DNA of 64,000 bases from Arthrobotrys musiformis (Eukaryota > Ascomycota > Orbiliomycetes > Orbiliales > Orbiliaceae), in contig JAVHJL010000003.1 in the NCBI GenBank assembly GCA_036971715.1, positions 620,001 to 684,000 on the forward strand, read 5' to 3'. The notes below the pieces were generated by a model, which was not told where the DNA came from, searched no databases, and saw nothing but the letters and a program-made list of their open reading frames with translations. Each line of letters opens with the position of its first letter. Within the stretch, counting starts at the first letter, position 1. This document shows, one piece after another, positions 32,908-45,799 of the stretch. A program made the translations under genes and the position numbers.

Positions 32908-34285
32908 TCATTTCTGAAAACACACAGCCGCCAATATATTCAAAGCTAACTTCTCCAAGATTGCAAAGGCAGAATATCAGTTTCGCCATCGAAGTGGAGA
33001 CTCCATAGACACTAGCCCCAATTCTACACCGGGTAAAACCCATTTTGAGAAAATGGTTTTATGTGATTGAGATAATATAATTTCAGCTTGAAGATGTGAT
33101 ATAACATCTCGACACTATCCCAAATTCGTCTACGATGTCCGAAAGAACCCCGGTAATCTCTTGAGCTTTCCCGTGCCTGCATTTGATGTTTCTGCTGGCT
33201 TGTATAATCGACTCGCGACTAATCTGGCTAGTTGATTATAATCCCATCGAAACGAAAAAAAAATTCAGACGAAACTGACTGTGGAGACCCCACAAATCCT
33301 GCGGGTTGGTCGCACAGAGTCGTCATCAGGTCCCAAGTGTGGGGCTAGTTGGAAGTGGGGAAACCCCGGCTTGCCTGATAACGCTCGGGCGCCAGGAACA
33401 CAAAACTAGTCAACTAGTAGCACTCGAAAATCTGAATATCACACGCGAAACTATGAAACAATTAGTTCAGGGGGAATTGATATATATTTCAGCGCCTTGT
33501 CCGTGAAGCCGACTGCAAGACCGATGAGAAGATCTTACAGCTTTTAGGGCTAAAAGGCCAGTGCGGTGGTCGGACTTTCACAGGCTTTGGCGGAGCGGGT
33601 CGCTGGGGTTTTTGAGGGCTAGTGTTGGGTTTAGGCCAGGGACAGCCGCGGTTCGTGCTCAAGCTCCACATTTCATGCGGTTTGTAGCCGAGTTTTGTCC
33701 CTTGGTTCTATTCTCATGACCACTAAACTGCAGGGGCACCCGGGCATCCGAGAACGGTTGCCGATAATAATTCTGCTTGGTAGCGCAATCCAGATTCTGC
33801 GGGGTATTGCCTTATATCAAGATTCTATGCATATGCACGCTGAGCATGTTCGAAGATTTATTTTTCCTAAATCCTGATTATTACCGTGGCTCAATGCGTC
33901 ACATGAACATCCTACTGTGGCCATCGGCTTCATGTCTAGAATTCTAGAAGACGGAACTTGGCAACAAGGATATTTAAAGCTTCAATGAATCCTAGAACAA
34001 GCGCTTTCAAGTCATATTAATATAAATTAATATATTATTAAATATGGACTAGTAAGGGTTTAGTATCTGACCACGAAAATTTTTTAGGGTCACCTGTTCA
34101 CAACAACAGGGTCACGGAATTTACCGCCTTGTCGAAATCTAGAACCTTTATATTAAAGGAATACTCGGTTTGATTTTTATTGTCCATTTTTAGGAAAGTG
34201 GGGAGGCGACTGTGTTTCATTGTATATAGCTTCTAATGCCTGGCGCCGTATGTATGTGCGCTGTAGCCCAGTCCTACTTTGCGAG

Positions 34286-34312
34286 GTCTGTGTACGAGAC
34301 CACTATAGCCCT
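34286..34312 (+). repeat. dispersed repeat core, copy 2
   Basis: Near match to 11717-11742, sharing GTACGAGACCACT and a TA-CCCT tail. Confidence 0.4.
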
Positions 34313-36176
34313 GATAGGTTTAAAGTGGCTAGATGGCGGCCGACCAATCCCCTCCGCCTCGCGGCCGTGAATTTGGTAGACTTCAAAAATTTTATACCCT
34401 TTCCTCCTTTCACACGGGAAGAGTGAAAAAAATCTCATGAGAATTCGCGGAAATACAGGACCGATCGATCATCGGGTTCGATTTTGCCGCCCCACAGCGC
34501 GGTCTAAGAGACTTTAAAGTGGTTTGCGTATGCGTACATTAAAGCAGAATAAACCCCGCAGAACGATAATTCCTCGAGTAATGTTCGCATCGTCTACCGA
34601 CTCCACCCGGAGCGCGCATATACATATTCATTCTCTATCGGTGTTAGATACAAAGATAGGACCAGGGTACCCTATCGACCAAAGTTCCCTCCAAGTCCTT
34701 TGTACGGCCCGGATGGAACAATATTGATCCTATGCATATGTTACATGCGGATATATATATATGTAGGGGGTGTACATGTATACAGTTGGCTTCTGCAGGT
34801 TAGCGTCGTCATCAAAGCCCCACCACGAAAAGAGCAGTGGCTAGCAGAGAGCCGGCAAGCCGCCCCAACGGGAAGATCTAGATGCATAGAGCACTGTCAG
34901 CCTGTCCTCATGCAAAGATTATTCTCCAGACTCTAGAAGTCTCGCTCTTTCTTATATTTATCAAATGCCCGACCTACAGAAATACCAAAATGGATGCCAA
35001 ATATTAACACTGATTTCCCTCCGCATTAGGCTCAATGGAAAACAGCGATACTATCTTAAGTTTACTTGCCCAAACCTTTAAAAGGTTTGGTATCTATATG
35101 GCTTCAAAGCCCGCTCTCCACCACATTTCCTACTTCTTATCTTTACTATCCTTGTCGAAGAGAAAGCGCTGGCGCAAAATCGACGGTATCAACCTCTTCT
35201 CATAAACCCTCGTGGTTTCATATATTTGTAGCTTGCTTGTTTTATGTTTACCTTCGTTTTTAGGGTCAATATGTAAAGCACCAATGCCGCTCCCTTCAGT
35301 AGGACATAGGCTAGGAACTTTATACTTTTGCTTATTATTTATAGAGTCTTGGACCCGTTGCATCTACTCGAAGAAGCCGAGTTGAGTTGTGGTGAGGAAT
35401 AATCCTAGATCGAAATCATTCATTTTAAGTCGTTTCATACCTCCCCGGAATTTTAGCTCATGGGCCAGACTTTTATTCAGCAAGCAGAGAGCACATATAT
35501 CTAGAAATCGGGAGAGTTAGTTGAGTGTTGTTTTTGTGGCAGAGAAATATGAACCCAAACCTTGGCCACGAGACTGCCAAACACCAACTGCACACGAGCT
35601 GTCGAGCGTCAAGACCTCAGCCTACATGCACTATGACCATGATGCTAGCTTGCTAGCCTTCATAATAAACCACTTTTTGGGGAGGACTTGACCCCCAGTA
35701 TTCTTCATTACTTTGTTCAAGTTCTTTCTTTCCCAATTTCCCTTTTATTTTTGCGATTTCTTTTCTCTCTTTTTCTGTTTTAGCGGGTAAGCGTTATCAT
35801 TAATATAATATTTATTATCCTGCCTTACGATCCCTTTTGGATTTACTGGTTTTTATTTGGAGGTGCAAGATGAATCCGGCTATGTTCGGCTGCTGCGTAG
35901 TCTTGCTGCATGATCATGCGCAGCCTCGAGATCTAGACCAGGCGGATCATGTGTACCTTTATAGGTAGCTAGAGAAATGTATATAAAATACATATACTCC
36001 GGAATATAAAAACAAGCTTAAGCCGTCAAAAAGTTAAAAAAAACACCCAGGGATTTTGCTAGCTGTGAAAAATAGACAACAATATGAGACTTAGATACGC
36101 AAGAGTCAGCTATCACAAGGACGTCGAGCGAACTCTTTGTTTTTTGCAGCTTCTGTGCTAGTGTGCAATATCGCGT

Positions 36177-36584
36177 TCAGGATTCAGTTGACACTGTACT
36201 CTTTCCTATGTCTAGACTTGTCTTACACCTAACCCTTGTGCAAATAGAATGGCTCGATGGTAAGTCGACAGCCTGCCCAGCACTAAGATCAACTTGCTTT
36301 AGGATTTTCTTTTCTTTTCTTTCTTTTTCTTTCTGGTAAATGCGAGACAGTACATCACATACCAGGAAGAACAAAACCACTGTAATTATTGGGGCCCACC
36401 CGGCCGCATAGCTAGTTTGCATTGCGCTGGTGTGAAGGCGGCGGCGGGTCTCAGACACCTCGTATCCGGCTCCATACTCCAGCAAGTCGGACTCATTCTG
36501 CAGCACATTCTGTCCCCACAGCTGCGTTACCTGCTGTTGGTGTAACCTATAACTCCGATACAACACATACGGCACACACCCCAC
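36177..36584 (-). CDS. doubtful open frame with one transmembrane segment
   Basis: No in-frame ATG precedes the first protein-like stretch, so a 5' exon would be needed. The frame shows QQQVTQLWGQNVLQNESDLL, then a Tyr/Glu-rich stretch and ETRRRLHTSAMQ. A hydrophobic segment follows, AAGWAPIITVVLFFLVCDVL, and then a Lys/Glu-rich tail. A GTATGT donor lies within the hydrophobic segment. It could be part of a small membrane protein gene or chance. No family was recognised. Confidence 0.22.
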   Translation of the reverse strand: MGCVPYVLYRSYRLHQQQVTQLWGQNVLQNESDLLEYGAGYEVSETRRRLHTSAMQTSYAAGWAPIITVVLFFLVCDVLSRIYQKEKERKEKKILKQVDLSAGQAVDLPSSHSICTRVRCKTSLDIGKSTVSTES

Positions 36585-37301
36585 AACACAATCCCGGAAA
36601 TGTACCTTTGGGCAACCAGCACTGCCAATGCTACTGAAGTAAGTACTTAGGTATATACATGGCCAGGCCCTGGGCCGGCCTGTTCCTTATATGCTTATGT
36701 TGATGCCAGTACGTCGCCACCCAAAGAGGGCAGGTGGAAATAAAACAAGAAGCATAATGTGTTTATCCCGGTAGTCTGGATATGAGATAATGAATAAGTA
36801 TTCGAATATTCATAAAGTTATTTTTCTTTTGACTCTTGTAATTGATGGCAACATAGCCTGTATTATCGTATAACCCTTCTCAGATTTTAGTATACGCTGG
36901 CATACAGTGTATTACGGAACGCGCCGACGCACTTGCTTATATATATACTCGTATCCTCACAAATCTAACGTATAACGACTTATAGGATATTTTGTTATGC
37001 CGGTCTTGAACGGGTTCAAATTCGGTTTCTCTTAGGTACATGAAACAAAACTACATAGTGAGCGACTTAATAGCAATAATCGATATAGCGGCTCCTCCGC
37101 AAGCTCCGTCAACAGAACACAATCGAGATCCCACACATATTGATATTTGATACTACTCCATGACTGAGTAGTATGGCGTAGAAAAGCAGGCATCTAGGCT
37201 GCAGATTCCTAAAAACGGGCGACATCTCAGCTTATTGTACTTCTATCAAGTCGTCGGTCGATGCGGTGGGGTTACATATATGTACTTACTAAATGGCGAA
37301 T

Positions 37302-37712
37302 TTAGGCGTATTGCAACCCAATGGACCAGAGGTTGATGCTTGAACTTTGGTTCGCGAAGACGATCTTGACAATCACATCAATACCCGCATTGCTGCCAGA
37401 AAGCGCGACGGAGGAGGCCAAAGCTTGGCTTTGAGAGTTCGTCCAGCCGAGATTGGTATCGCTGCTCTTTTCCTTGTTGCCGAAGTAGACATGATATTCG
37501 TCGACGGTAGCCAACTGCGAGGTGAACTCGATCGAGATGTTGGTTGCATTATTATAACCGGCTGGTGGGCGTGGGAGAGTGAAATGGAATTTTCCTTCGA
37601 GGGTGCCTGCGGAAACTGGAGATACGACGGCGTATCCGGCACGGGGCTGGACAGTGAAGCTGTTTGGGTCTTCGGCAATAACAGCGACACCGTGAGTAGA
37701 GGTCCAGGACAT
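37302..37712 (-). CDS. small beta-rich protein resembling DUF6623
   Basis: One exon, 136 aa, from MSWTSTHGVAVIAEDP to LWSIGLQYA. It has no signal peptide or membrane helix. The pattern is an N-terminal W-x-HG, a middle GKFHFTLPRPPAGYNN, a strand-rich core with DEYHVYFGN, and a C-terminal IVFANQSSSINLWSIGLQ. This is reminiscent of DUF6623-type beta-sandwich proteins found in bacteria and fungi, with WIHG, WFHFAIPTP and VHVYDG at matching points. The function is unknown. The similarity is from memory of the motif order, so the family name is tentative. A TATAAAAC sits about 150 bp upstream. Confidence 0.6.
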   Translation of the reverse strand: MSWTSTHGVAVIAEDPNSFTVQPRAGYAVVSPVSAGTLEGKFHFTLPRPPAGYNNATNISIEFTSQLATVDEYHVYFGNKEKSSDTNLGWTNSQSQALASSVALSGSNAGIDVIVKIVFANQSSSINLWSIGLQYA

Positions 37713-40700
37713 TTTGTAGAAATTTATGCGATAGAGCGCAAAGTCAAAGACTAGTGTAAATTTAGAGGAAGTAAAAAGTGTGAGTGTTCCGTAGAGCGAT
37801 GCCGAGTAGATGCTTGTGGAGAATGAATATTTAAGTCGAAAGTCGAGGGAGAATGGAGGGGGTTTTATACTTCGAAGCTACTTCCTGGCTCATAGATTGC
37901 CCACCTCAGCTTGACAAGACAGACCCCATCCTCTAGTCTCGCAATACATTCTCAAATCACAATATAGATCTTATTGATTGCGAGTTCGACGGGCTGCGCT
38001 AGACTCGGGACAGATGTAGTCGGGTGAATGTACCCTAGACAGGCCTCTTAGAGATGCACACAGCAAGAAGTCCGAGACGGTTTCTTTGCAGAATTACGCA
38101 ATCATAGCTACGAAGTTGGGATACTTAACAAAAGTAACATGGGTATACTATGGCGACATATTGTAACACTAAGGTATATACCTTGCCTTGTATACCCAGG
38201 CCCCCGGTCCGGTCCATATTATTTTTGTGTACATTTTCTTTAACAGAATTTGTAGTCTACCGATCCTGGGATACCCCAATTGCAAATACCTACCCTTACT
38301 TACGAATTCGATCATTAATGGTGTTAAATTCCGCACAGTCTCTGAATTATCATGATTTCAGCGAAGAGGTTGCGCTTAGACCTCAAATCCAAAGAAATAC
38401 GACTGAAGGTATTTAGCGGTAGCTAAGTGTCCCGATTCAATATTGATTTTGCCTTTAGTCGATACTTGTACCAAGATCATAGGGGAGACAATTAAAAGGC
38501 TCCGGTTTCTTCTCGCTACGTAGCGGATATAATGCGTGAAGGGTTGATTATGCAGAATCAAACGGATACATGCCGATCATTGCATTCTTCGTTTTGTAAT
38601 GTTCAGCCGCCTCCCACCCCCGGCCGCACAGACTGCCTCATTGAGTCCATGCAAAGACCCCGCTTCCGAAACCAATTGATGCAACCGTGGGACTTGCGCA
38701 TCATCAACCTTCAACCGCGAAGCTATAATAACTGTGCAGCTGTACCGGCTGATCATGCAGCCTGCCAACGCACAGCAATATTGATAGTGGTGCAAGGTAG
38801 TCCAGATACCCGGATTTCGGGGTCTTCTCCATTCTATTCCTTGAGATGGTACCATGATGTTATTATTTGGAATTTTCGGATGCTTTCGTGACAATATAAT
38901 AAGATGATTTAATAGGGACAGAGTACTTGTAAAATCGTAGGTTCTCATATAGGGGCTTATAATTAAGTTTCAATTGATTCTACGTATTAATATTAAGGAC
39001 TTGTTATTGGCAGGGCCTGCGGATTTTGTGGGTTAACGTCTACGGTCTTTGAAAAACCACGATTGCGGATACTCCGGGTACTAACTTATGGAGATGGTAC
39101 GTACGCAATATGTAGTTAAGGAAATATTGATATATTCAAGTCACTGATACTACGAGGGTCTGTGGCCAGTAGGTTTGAATGGGTTGGCCGAGAAAACGCA
39201 CTGATACAGGGGTGTCTCCTCGTGCTAATCGTGGTAATTGCGCAAGCTTAAGGCCAAGAACTCCGCAAATAAATCCCGACCTGGTGTTTCATGATCATTT
39301 GAACAAATAAAATTCCAGCATGTACAGTATTCCCCATCTCAATGCAGCCAAAATCATGACATCAATTGCGACCTCGGAGGCCACTCATTGACATAATATG
39401 GCTCCTCTTAATCGCAATCGCAAATACAATAATATCGCGCTGGCTTAGTTTAACTTAAACGTCGTCTTAGCATAGACGAAGGGCTGAAATAAATTGGTAG
39501 GAGCCTTGGAAATCTACATTTTAAGACGCACGCCAGACGCACGCCAAATTAAATGCGCGCACCCATCGCTCATTGCATTAAGCAATATCACGCCATTACT
39601 TTAACTTACACTATCTTTCATTGGCGGATCGCCCATACGGTGCATATTTCAATATAGAAAAAAAATGGTACTTTTGGTTTTCATATAACGATAAATATAC
39701 CAATATACCTAAGCGCCCCGCCAACAGGCGTATCCAACCCAGCTATACTCGCAGGCCACCAAAAAATGGATGGGTTGTAACTTTGGATTTGTCGTTGGGT
39801 AACACCAATCTATTGAGGACTTCAGACCAAATCGTCTGGTAGAGTTGTATATAGCACCAATCAGCCTTGTACCCACTAGCACTGGCACCAAAACACGAAA
39901 ATAAAACAGAGATACTAAAGGAAAGGTACATATTCGGGCCGGTGATGCATACACGGGAAAAAGATTCCCGACTGCGATTGATGCACGCCATGAAAAAGTC
40001 TGGCGTTCCTTAAATCGCAGTCGGGACTTTAACACAACAACTCCAAACAATGGTTGAAGACACGGCTCGGTTAATGGGATGGGCCGTGTCCGTCGTCGGA
40101 TAGACTAAGGTGGTGTGGAGATCGAATTGCATTTTCACGAACCACCGCAATTAATACAGTAACTACGAGTACTAAATCAAAATTCACAGAACTAGATGCC
40201 CGTATACTGGTACCGGAATACAAGCTAGTACAGTGCGGTGGAGTTCGGCGATTTTTTTTTTAGCGAATTTTGTGGGAAGTCACACTGTTCAAATGCAAAA
40301 ACCGGCTTGGAAAGAGAATTGCATTTTTATACATGGCATTTAGCTATATTTGAGTGAGAAGGAGCCAATGGACACATAGAATCAAAGCTCGGCACTCAAT
40401 CGAAACTTTAGTCTCGGCGAATCCCATATCTCCCACCAGCCCGAAAAACCCTCGTTGTGTAACCACAGATCCGTAGGTTGACGCTGAGTAAGGAAGTACA
40501 ATGATACCTCCACCATTTAGGCTGGGCAACAGTCCAGGCCGTTCTGCAAGAGAGAGACGCTTGCCTCATCTGCAGCTGTGGGGCGCCGTTGGGACATGAG
40601 GTGCTAGGATACGTCCAGTAGACTCACTCATGCACTTCCCTTGACAGAGCCCGGAATTAATCCCGAAAGGTGTGTGAGTGTTGTAGAGTTTTGGCTTAGG

Positions 40701-43700
40701 TTTCGCTTGGATTTCCTAATCACGTAATAGGATCAGGATTAGTGGTAATTTTGCCAAGTCCACGGCCGTTTATTGCTGCTGGGGAGTTGACATCCAATTT
40801 ATGCCCTGTAGATTCATGAATTCAGAGTGTGGAAGGAAGACGATTTGTAATACCTCCCTACCCCGCGGCCAAGAGAGTCTTAATTGTAAATACATATACT
40901 AACTTGTAAATGTCAGTTTTCAATAGTACCATGTTTTCATAACTCTATCGATCTATAGATTGGACGAGCGGACCTGTGTCTAACAGCGTGTTGTTCTTTC
41001 AAAATACCACAACTAACGACAATAATGAGGCCGGCCAGACGTAGGAGGTTAGTACTTAAGTTAATGGATTACGAAATACTACTGCTTGGCTTCACATGGG
41101 TCTCGAGAATTACTTTTGCACACGCTGCAGGTTCATGGGTACTTGCGGCGTGCATATTTCTTAGAATATGCGTTTATATGAGAACGGCAAGAATCCGCTA
41201 AGGGAAAATCATGAGACAATTTTGGTTTTCTACGCGAGAAGATTTGCTAGGCTTAGACTGGGGACGAGACCAAGTTTAGAGTATATGAACCGAAATTTCA
41301 AAAGTGGGGATGAACCTATAGCCTAGATAAAGATACATGAAATATCGTAGGGGTTATGTGGTGCCGGTGCATGCGCAGCCTCCTAGCGCTGCAGCCAGAA
41401 GAAAACTGAGGGCCCAATGCATTGACCGAGCTTGTGATGTAGGATGCATGATATGCCGCACCGACGAATTGAATTGCAAACCAGCTGAAATGACAGCCTT
41501 TTTGTATGAGGGGGTCGGACTCGGAAGTTTAACAGCTAGGCACCTATAGACTCAAACTTTAGCTTCAAGTCAGGATGGAGACGACCAGATGGACAGGCCG
41601 TATATATGTCCTCAATAAAAGTTCGACCGGAGAAGCGAAATTGCCCCACCCAGTACGCTTCCCAAGAGTTTCAGATATCCTGGGATCCTGAGTAAGTGCT
41701 ATCCTACTAAAATCTTTAAATTTAAAACGGAAGAAAATCCGCGAGAATATGGTAAGAGTGGTAAATCTCGAGCACTTGGTACCAACAGCTACCTATATAG
41801 TTCTCACCCTTACACATTCGACCGGTATTTGCCGTTGAGGAGTAGCAATCCATTCCCTGTAATTATTCTGAGCTCCGTTGTATCGGCCTTCGAGCTTTCT
41901 TATGCCAAATTCGCCTACTACACGCAGACTAATTTTATTTCGTAGGCCATAGGTTTAGCTAATTAGACATCCAAAACCCAATTACCTTACCATCTGGCCT
42001 CGATACTACCTTATCATCACTTGTTGCAACAAAAACTGCAATACCCAAACAACGCATAGGTCAAGTATGTATATAACGCCCACAACTGGCAAATATGACC
42101 TTCTAGTATACCACGGAACAAGTGCGCCATCCCATCGCCTCTGAACCGCCGGCGTAAATAATATTGCAATGCCCAATCCAACCAGCCTGGCTGATTTCTG
42201 ATACACGGCGTGCGCCAACTTGGAGTGCAGAGGCTCGAGCTCTCTGCATTTAGTATATTAGCTTATCTGACTCTCATTTTTTTGAAATCCGAGACGTGAC
42301 GAGTTTCTTTTTCATTATTGATGGTCTCGTTCCGAGAATTGTCAATAGATCCGCGAAATTTCGAAAACAAATGCAATTGTAAATTGCTTAGGTGGTATCT
42401 AAACAGACATAGCAGCATCTGGTTTACGAGATAAATCCAAAGGCATTCATGACGACAGTTTCAAGCGAGAGTTCCACTCGTTTCGAGGCCTCGAGCTCTA
42501 GCTGTAAGGCTCTATTCCCTATCTTGTAGGAAGCCTTGTTGTGGGGGTTTCCCGAGTGATGATATCGGGCAAAACGCGGGACTACGCAAGAATAGGGTTA
42601 GGAGCTCTTGGTGTGATCATGGTGCCAAGGTCTTCCCTCGAAGTTCAAAGCCACTATTATCCTGGGCGGAGGCAACAAGACCAGCGGAGGCTGAACTCTC
42701 CTGATTGTATGCTCAGCCTTGTAGTGTCTTGGAGGGGTTAGTCCTCTTGAATTTCATTTCAGCTTCTTAGTGTTTCGGCTAGCGCCAGGGAAGATCTGCC
42801 CTAAAAAATTTGAGGCTGACTGGATATGTGTGATAGATGCTTATATTCTTCCTGTGGCGCTCTTTTTTTTTTAATTTTGATGAGGCTGGGGAGATTTGCC
42901 CTAAGGACGGCAAGATTGCTTTGTCAAATGATCTGAGGTGAGGCTTAGGCGTACTCGAGAGCTCGAAAGAAATCTAAAAAGGTCTAGGGTATACTAAACA
43001 GTAGGTTTTAACGTTGAGAATAGATTCTAAAACGTAAATAGATGCTAGTATACCTAGCCGTTCTTTGGACAGTCTGGGTATACGTACGAGACTAATTACT
43101 AACCAGACTTTGCTTTGAGAGTCTGCGCGACCGTGCACCAGTTATCATTAAACTCATAGTAACAAATAAATCTCGTCTCGTACCTGAATTTAATTAAACT
43201 GCACGAGGAGGCGAAAGCTGCAAAATTGAAAGGAAATATGTTCCTGGGTGGAAAGAGGCATATTTGTATATGTACCATGTATCGGCAAGGGACTGCCGAT
43301 TGATATGCCTATTTTGCCATAGGATAAAGTTTTGGACATACATACCTATGGTACTACTCAACCAAGAAATCCAAAGGGGTATCGACACCAAGGCAACGGA
43401 AAGTGTTTTCTATAGGCACGTTACGATATAAAAGTGGTTGCATGATCTATCTATATAGCAGAAAATAGACCTAAATTTAAAAAGTAGGTCTCTAGGCACC
43501 TTAACTGTCCGTGGGGGGTGGACCTCAAGGAATTTGACATTGAGGGCCACTGCATTAGCCACAGAATAATATTTAAAATACTAGTATAATGCATAAAACA
43601 CAATGTGACACCCGCACAGCGGGCTAACTGACGTCGCGGCTATCGGGTGATCTAAGTAGAGTACCTTCCCTAGGTTTACGTTTTATCATTTAGGTGTATT

Positions 43701-44097
43701 AGCTGCGTTTGCGAAGTTAAAATCTAGGACTTGGAGAAACCGAAGAGGACCGGTGGCCTTGGTTCTTTATACCTAGTTGCTGCGTGGCCGCATTGATCGG
43801 TCCTCTAGTGGGCGACTGCTTTACGTCGATCGGGTGGCTACTCTTGAGGCTCAACGAGGCTACGCCGAGACCGAGCCCGTTCTAACCTAGAATTATAAAA
43901 CAAACCGTGGGTTCACGACCCTGCGAGCTAGCTTCTTCAAACTACAAGCAACAACCAATCTCCAAGTGTACGATCACAAACTCACTCACGACAGCAAATC
44001 CAACTTCATACCAGTGCGTATACGTGTGTGGTTCCTAGGACGGTGTTTGATCAATGAAGGCATATCTAACCTTTAAATACACAGAATCTCCATTAAA
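37713..44097. other. long gene-poor AT-rich tract
   Basis: In 6.4 kb no gene with ATG, coherent splicing and protein-like sequence was found. Short relatives of the dispersed GTACGAGACC motif occur near 41261 and 43084, the latter with an inverted relative (TCTCGTCTCGTACC) near 43172. The tract is probably decayed repeat DNA. Confidence 0.5.
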
Positions 44098-44439
44098 ATG
44101 CGGGTCCCTGCAGCTCTTGCAATCGTCCGCGGGGCGCTCTGTCTCCCTTTGCCTGCTATCCCCACCGCTGGCACCATGGATACCAGCCCTCTAAAGCAAC
44201 CCTACCAGCCAGCAGGCCCAAACGAAACCGGCGGGAGTGGTATCGGATCCTCCAAGCCGTCCAAAAACGCAAACACCCCTCTTCAGGCAGATGGGATGTA
44301 CGGCCTTCCATACATCGAACAGCCAAAGCCTAAGGCCTACGCTAATCCGCTGGTTGCGAACCCGGCCGTTGTTGTCTACGTCGGAACGACCGTTTATGCC
44401 CTCCCACCGGTCTCTGTTGAAACCACGATCGCCAAATAA
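44098..44439 (+). CDS. small putative secreted protein, 113 aa
   Basis: The open frame starts at ATG with MRVPAALAIVRGALCLPLPA, a moderately hydrophobic leader that could be a signal peptide. The rest is Pro/Ala/Asn/Lys-rich (SGIGSSKPSKNANTPLQADG, IEQPKPKAYANPLVANPAVV) and ends in a hydrophobic VVVYVGTTVYALPPV stretch. There are almost no cysteines. It has no recognised family or splice evidence. Better codon composition than the surrounding tract is the main support. Confidence 0.4.
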   Translation: MRVPAALAIVRGALCLPLPAIPTAGTMDTSPLKQPYQPAGPNETGGSGIGSSKPSKNANTPLQADGMYGLPYIEQPKPKAYANPLVANPAVVVYVGTTVYALPPVSVETTIAK

Positions 44440-45008
44440 AACGAAATCGCGGAAGCCCTACGATAGCTTTGAAGGCCAGAGGAGGAAGGAGAATCACTGC
44501 TCCGTCAGGACAGAGCAGAGGATTGATTTATTTCTTTTTTCTTCGAACTTCCAAGATTACTTTCCTAGATTTTAGTTTGTCAACTTTCGTTGTCTGTGTT
44601 GCATTCTGTTTCTGTTAAGCGCTATAAGCGCGACACGGCGTCTAAACGGCCCAATCTCGGTTGGTCAACCTCATCTCTCCCTTATCACCGCCCTTTCAAG
44701 AATCGCGATACAAAAAATACCCCAATCATATCATCATCAAAAGGCGTTTTATCTCCTCTTCCAAAAGTTTCCCCGGTTTTAGAATCTTTCCTTTACGTCT
44801 TGATTCCTTCTTACAACGTCGCTGGTCGATAAAATTGTCCAACTTGTCCTCAGCTAGCTTCCACGTCCGTTGTGCTGTCATCTACCCCCGAACTAATCCC
44901 ACAGCGCAGAACTCGCCATCGGCACGCGTCATCCGCTATTTTATAACCCTTTTTTTATCATCCACGGCTACGGAAAACTTCATTCTCGGATCGAATATTA
45001 TCTCTACG
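44440..45008. other. TAF10 upstream region
   Basis: Noncoding, with pyrimidine-rich stretches before the TAF10 start codon. No separate gene supported. Confidence 0.5.
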
Positions 45009-45799
45009 ATGGCGACACCTATCGCTACTTCGTTTGACACGAATCCGGATACAGACGTTGCCGGCGCCACCTCCGAGGATGTCGATATGACATCGTCTGC
45101 GCCTCAAAACGCCACAGATGCTTCTATGGCCACCACAGTCGCGAATACAAACCCTAACGCTCCCAATGGTAACGTGTCCATGAATGCAGCTGGCGGCGGT
45201 GGTGAGAATGGACCTCTTTTGAACGGTGTACCCGGCGATATCGAGATGAGGGTTCCGCGACGGGAAAGGAATCTACGAGAGTTTCTTGGAATGATGGATG
45301 AATATGCTCCCATTGTATGTTTTCCCTTCTAGGCTTCTTTTAGGCAGTAAGACCTTTTTATTGTGGTTATGATGGTCTTCTTTTTCGACTATATACGTTC
45401 AATCTTGATGTCTAACAGTTACTAATTTGCGAGTTTGGCTGCGAAATAAAGATCCCAGATGCTGTCACAGACTACTACCTGGCCCTCTCGGGTTTCCACA
45501 CCACCGATGTGCGTATTAAACGGCTTCTGGCCCTGGCCACCCAAAAGTTCATAGCCGATATCGCAGCGGACGCGTACCAATACGCGAGAATCCGGACCTC
45601 GTCGTCTAATGCAAACGCGTTTACTGCCGGTGGAGCTATTCCTGGTGCTGCGGGAGGTGCATTGGGTGGTGCCGGTGGGGGTGGGGGGTATGCTACCAGC
45701 GGAAGGAGAGGTGGGAGGATGGTTTTGACAATGGATGACCTTGGGGGCGCTGTGGCTGAGTACGGGGTTAATACTAAGAGACCGGAGTTTTATCGGTGA
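45009..45799 (+). CDS. TAF10: TFIID/SAGA subunit TAF10
   Basis: Exons 45009-45314 and 45452-45799 give 217 aa. The junction reads EFLGMMDEYAPI|IPDAVTDYYLALSGF, matching the family exactly. The acceptor is AAATAAAG, with branch-like CTAAC upstream at about 45413. The N-terminal 80 residues are disordered (Ala/Asn/Gly/Asp). The histone fold runs from about residue 85 to 160, with SGFHTTDVRIKRLLALATQK and FIADIAADAYQYARIR. A Gly-rich insertion follows, then the conserved VLTMDDLGGAVAEYGV terminus. TAF10 is shared by TFIID and SAGA and pairs with TAF3/TAF8-type or SPT7 histone folds in RNA polymerase II initiation in the nucleus. Confidence 0.95.

Larger units (their letters stand above)
32795..37301. 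other. gene-poor region
   Basis: Apart from the amylase promoter, only a doubtful open frame at 36177-36584 and one dispersed repeat copy (34286-34312) were found. Around 33,280-33,700 the DNA is somewhat GC-richer but has no coherent gene. Confidence 0.45.
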
